A stretch of 8,685 bases of DNA, from NCBI GenBank assembly GCA_028691625.1, contig JAQUYZ010000051.1:1-8685 (forward strand). The letters are read 5' to 3'. The notes beneath the pieces are model-generated. The model made no database searches, was not told the origin of the DNA, and saw nothing but the letters and a program-made list of their open reading frames with translations. Of this stretch, positions 6,953-8,685 are shown piece by piece. Numbering within the stretch: position 1 is the first letter of the stretch; each line of letters opens with the position of its first letter. The DNA is from Eubacteriales bacterium (GTDB lineage Bacteria > Bacillota > Clostridia > Peptostreptococcales > Anaerovoracaceae). The position numbers and the translations under genes were made by a program.

Positions 6953-8488
6953 ATGAGAGCGTTGATCAGTGTATCGGATAAGACAGGAGTATTGGAATTT
7001 GCGAGGGAATTAAGCAATCTGGGCGCCAAAATCATATCGACGGGCGGAACGGCTGCAAGGCTGAAAGACAATGGCGTGGACGTGATCGGGATATCAGAGG
7101 TTACAGGTTTCCCGGAGTGCCTGGACGGAAGGGTGAAAACGCTTCATCCCGCAGTACACGGCGGAATTCTTGCCATGCGTGAAAAGCCGGAGCACATGCA
7201 GCAGCTGGCCGATCTTTCGATTGAAACCATAGATATCGTGGCCATCAATCTCTATCCGTTTAAAGAAACGATCCTGAAGCCCACTGTTACTCTGGAGGAA
7301 GCCATAGAAAATATCGACATCGGCGGGCCGACGATGCTGCGTTCTGCGGCGAAGAACCATAAGGATGTGGTTGTAATCTGCGATCCGAAGGACTATGGAC
7401 AGGTGATCGAGGAACTGAAAGCAACGGGCGAGGTATCCTATGCAACAAAGTACAGGCTGGCACTGAAGGTGTTCCAGCATACCGCCGCATATGATGCAAT
7501 GATATCCGATTACCTGAGAAAGGAAACCGACGCCGCGCTTCCGGACAATCTTACCCTGACCTTCGAAAAGGTTCAGGAACTGAGGTACGGAGAAAACCCC
7601 CATCAAAAGGCGTACTACTATAAAGAAATCAAGCCGTGGCAGGGCTCTCTTGTCAATGCAGTCCAAATTCACGGCAAAGAACTCTCCTTCAATAATATCA
7701 ACGATACCAACGGAGCGCTGGATACCCTGAAAGAATTTGAAGAGCCTGCCGTTGTTGCAGTAAAGCATGCCAATCCCTGCGGCGTGGGCACGGGGTATGA
7801 TATTTTCGACGCGTACGAAAAGGCGTACAAAGCTGACCCTGTCTCCATTTACGGCGGGATTGTTGCGGCAAATCGAAGAATTGATGAGATCACGGCAGCG
7901 GAGATCAACAAGATCTTTGTCGAGATTGTCATTGCCCCTGATTTTACCGAAGAGGCAATTGGGATTCTGACACAGAAGAAAAACATCCGTCTTCTTAAAC
8001 TGGATCACATTCTGGAGAAGGCTCCCCTCGATTCCATCGATCTGAAGAAGGTCAGCGGCGGCTTGCTGGTGCAGGACCGGGACCACAACCTCTACGAGGA
8101 AGCAGAGCTGAAGATTGTCACGGATCGTATTCCGACAGAAAAAGAAATGGAAGACATGAAATTTGCCATGAAGGTGGTCAAGCATATCAAGTCCAACGGG
8201 ATCGTGCTGGCGAAGGACGGAAAGACCCTCGGGATCGGACCCGGCCAGGTTAACCGTATCTGGGCGGTGGAGAATTCCATCCGGCAGTCGACAGAGAATA
8301 CCGAGGGAGCGGTTCTGGCTTCCGATGCCTTCTTCCCGTTTGACGACTGTGTTACGGCGGCAGCAAAGGCAGGCATCACAGCGATTATTCAGCCGGGTGG
8401 ATCCATGAATGATGCAGATTCGATCAAGAAGGCGAATGAACTTGGAATTGCCATGGTATTCACCGGAGTAAGGCATTTCAAACACTAA
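6953..8488 (+). CDS. purH: PurH, bifunctional AICAR transformylase / IMP cyclohydrolase
   Basis: This 511-residue protein performs the last two steps, formylating AICAR from 10-formyl-THF and cyclising FAICAR to IMP. The N-terminal MGS-like cyclohydrolase domain (about residues 1-195) shows STGGTA (29-34), GRVKTLHP (59-66), INLYPF (98-103) and [15 protein letters not shown] (121-135). The C-terminal transformylase domain shows LRYGENPHQ (210-218), catalytic Lys271-His272 in [16 protein letters not shown] (298-303), [19 protein letters not shown] (414-432), SDAFFPFDD (457-465) and IQPGGSMND (479-487). Length and domain order are standard. ATG 6953 is preferred over the in-frame start at 6917, which lies inside the previous gene: AAAGGA (6938-6943) is 9 bases upstream and [12 protein letters not shown] is the family N terminus. 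It is the last gene seen; a long palindrome begins 4 bases after its stop. Confidence 0.97.
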   Translation: MRALISVSDKTGVLEFARELSNLGAKIISTGGTAARLKDNGVDVIGISEVTGFPECLDGRVKTLHPAVHGGILAMREKPEHMQQLADLSIETIDIVAINLYPFKETILKPTVTLEEAIENIDIGGPTMLRSAAKNHKDVVVICDPKDYGQVIEELKATGEVSYATKYRLALKVFQHTAAYDAMISDYLRKETDAALPDNLTLTFEKVQELRYGENPHQKAYYYKEIKPWQGSLVNAVQIHGKELSFNNINDTNGALDTLKEFEEPAVVAVKHANPCGVGTGYDIFDAYEKAYKADPVSIYGGIVAANRRIDEITAAEINKIFVEIVIAPDFTEEAIGILTQKKNIRLLKLDHILEKAPLDSIDLKKVSGGLLVQDRDHNLYEEAELKIVTDRIPTEKEMEDMKFAMKVVKHIKSNGIVLAKDGKTLGIGPGQVNRIWAVENSIRQSTENTEGAVLASDAFFPFDDCVTAAAKAGITAIIQPGGSMNDADSIKKANELGIAMVFTGVRHFKH

Positions 8489-8492
8489 TGCC

Positions 8493-8685
8493 GTTTGGCC
8501 TCGTCTTCGAAAGTACTCGCAGTTTTCATATTATCTCAACTCGACTCGCTATTTTTAACCCAAAAAACAAACGCAGTCCGTATGACGGTGTTTTTTGGTC
8601 CGCTTCGCTGCATTAAAAATATTGCTCGCCTTCGTTGGATAACATGGGAAACCTGCTCGGATACTTTCTTCAGCTGAAGCCAAAC
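8493..8685. repeat. 193-base imperfect palindrome after purH, reaching the window end
   Basis: GTTTGGC (8493-8499) pairs with GCCAAAC (8679-8685), the last bases of the window. Moving inward, GAAAGTA (8509-8515) pairs with TACTTTC (8662-8668), the stretch 8522-8540 matches 8632-8651 with a few mismatches, ATTTTTAA (8551-8558) pairs with 8613-8620, CCAAAAAACA (8560-8569) with 8589-8598, and CCGT-ATG-ACGG (8578-8588) is the tip. The two arms therefore form one long interrupted stem with a side arm on the right. This is not a coding gene; it looks like a MITE-like element or a large structured 3' RNA. It may extend beyond the window. It shows no obvious sequence likeness to the 827-1066 element. 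Confidence 0.7.
8560..8598 (+). terminator. Possible terminator core inside the palindrome after purH
   Basis: The tip hairpin CCGT-ATG-ACGG (8578-8588) is followed by TGTTTTTT and preceded by CCAAAAAACA, which pairs with the T-tract as part of a longer stem. An A-tract, hairpin and T-tract 90 bases after the purH stop could end transcription in either direction. The GC stem is only 4 bp, and the T-tract would be paired in the full fold, so this is a weak call. Confidence 0.3.

Noticed and set aside
7094..8485. 463-codon open frame on the minus strand opposite purH
   Set aside because: It lies wholly antisense to a complete PurH with all motifs, has no recognisable domain and arises from codon bias on the coding strand.
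8495..8677. 60-codon + strand frame after purH
   Set aside because: It starts at a TTG with no ribosome binding site and spans the long palindrome almost end to end, so it is best explained as translation of a repeat.
1..8685. CRISPR array, tRNA, rRNA, transposase or phage genes
   Set aside because: No spaced direct repeats, no cloverleaf and no such coding sequence were found; the repeats present are inverted, not tandem.

Overview
The window is a stretch of a de novo purine biosynthesis (pur) gene cluster. All genes are on the + strand, in the order purL (3' end only) - purE - purC - purF - purM - purN - purF-like paralog - purH. Strong AGGAGG-type ribosome binding sites, a B. subtilis-type PurF (propeptide plus four iron-sulfur cysteines), a PurL with a fused glutaminase domain and moderate GC content all suggest an anaerobic low-GC Gram-positive of the class Clostridia. 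I cannot name a genus from the sequence alone.

Layout: 1-824 is the C-terminal glutaminase domain of PurL. 825-1118 has no convincing gene. It holds a 240-base element closed by inverted repeats and full of hairpins (827-1066), then a compact GC hairpin whose U-tract lies on the minus strand (1071-1095). purE (1119-1595) is followed by a long hairpin (1609-1683) that ends just before the purC ribosome binding site. From purC (1702-2406) to purH (ending 8488) the genes are tightly packed: 35 bases between purC and purF, a 16-base overlap purF/purM, a 7-base overlap purM/purN, then gaps of 11 and 5 bases. After purH, 8493-8685 is one long imperfect palindrome that reaches the last base of the window.

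Together the genes cover most of the route from PRPP to IMP: PurF makes phosphoribosylamine, PurN formylates GAR, PurL amidates FGAR, PurM closes the imidazole ring, PurE and PurC carboxylate it and add aspartate, and PurH does the last two steps. PurD, PurB and PurK are not in the window.

The most unusual item is the second PurF-like protein (5538-6947). It keeps the PRPP-binding loop and the four iron-sulfur cysteines, but has lost the N-terminal catalytic cysteine, the propeptide and the glutamine-binding side chains, so it should not be a glutamine-dependent enzyme. The three structured non-coding segments, each starting within 13 bases of a pur stop codon, are the second item of interest, including a possible pairing between the first element and the purE ribosome binding site.
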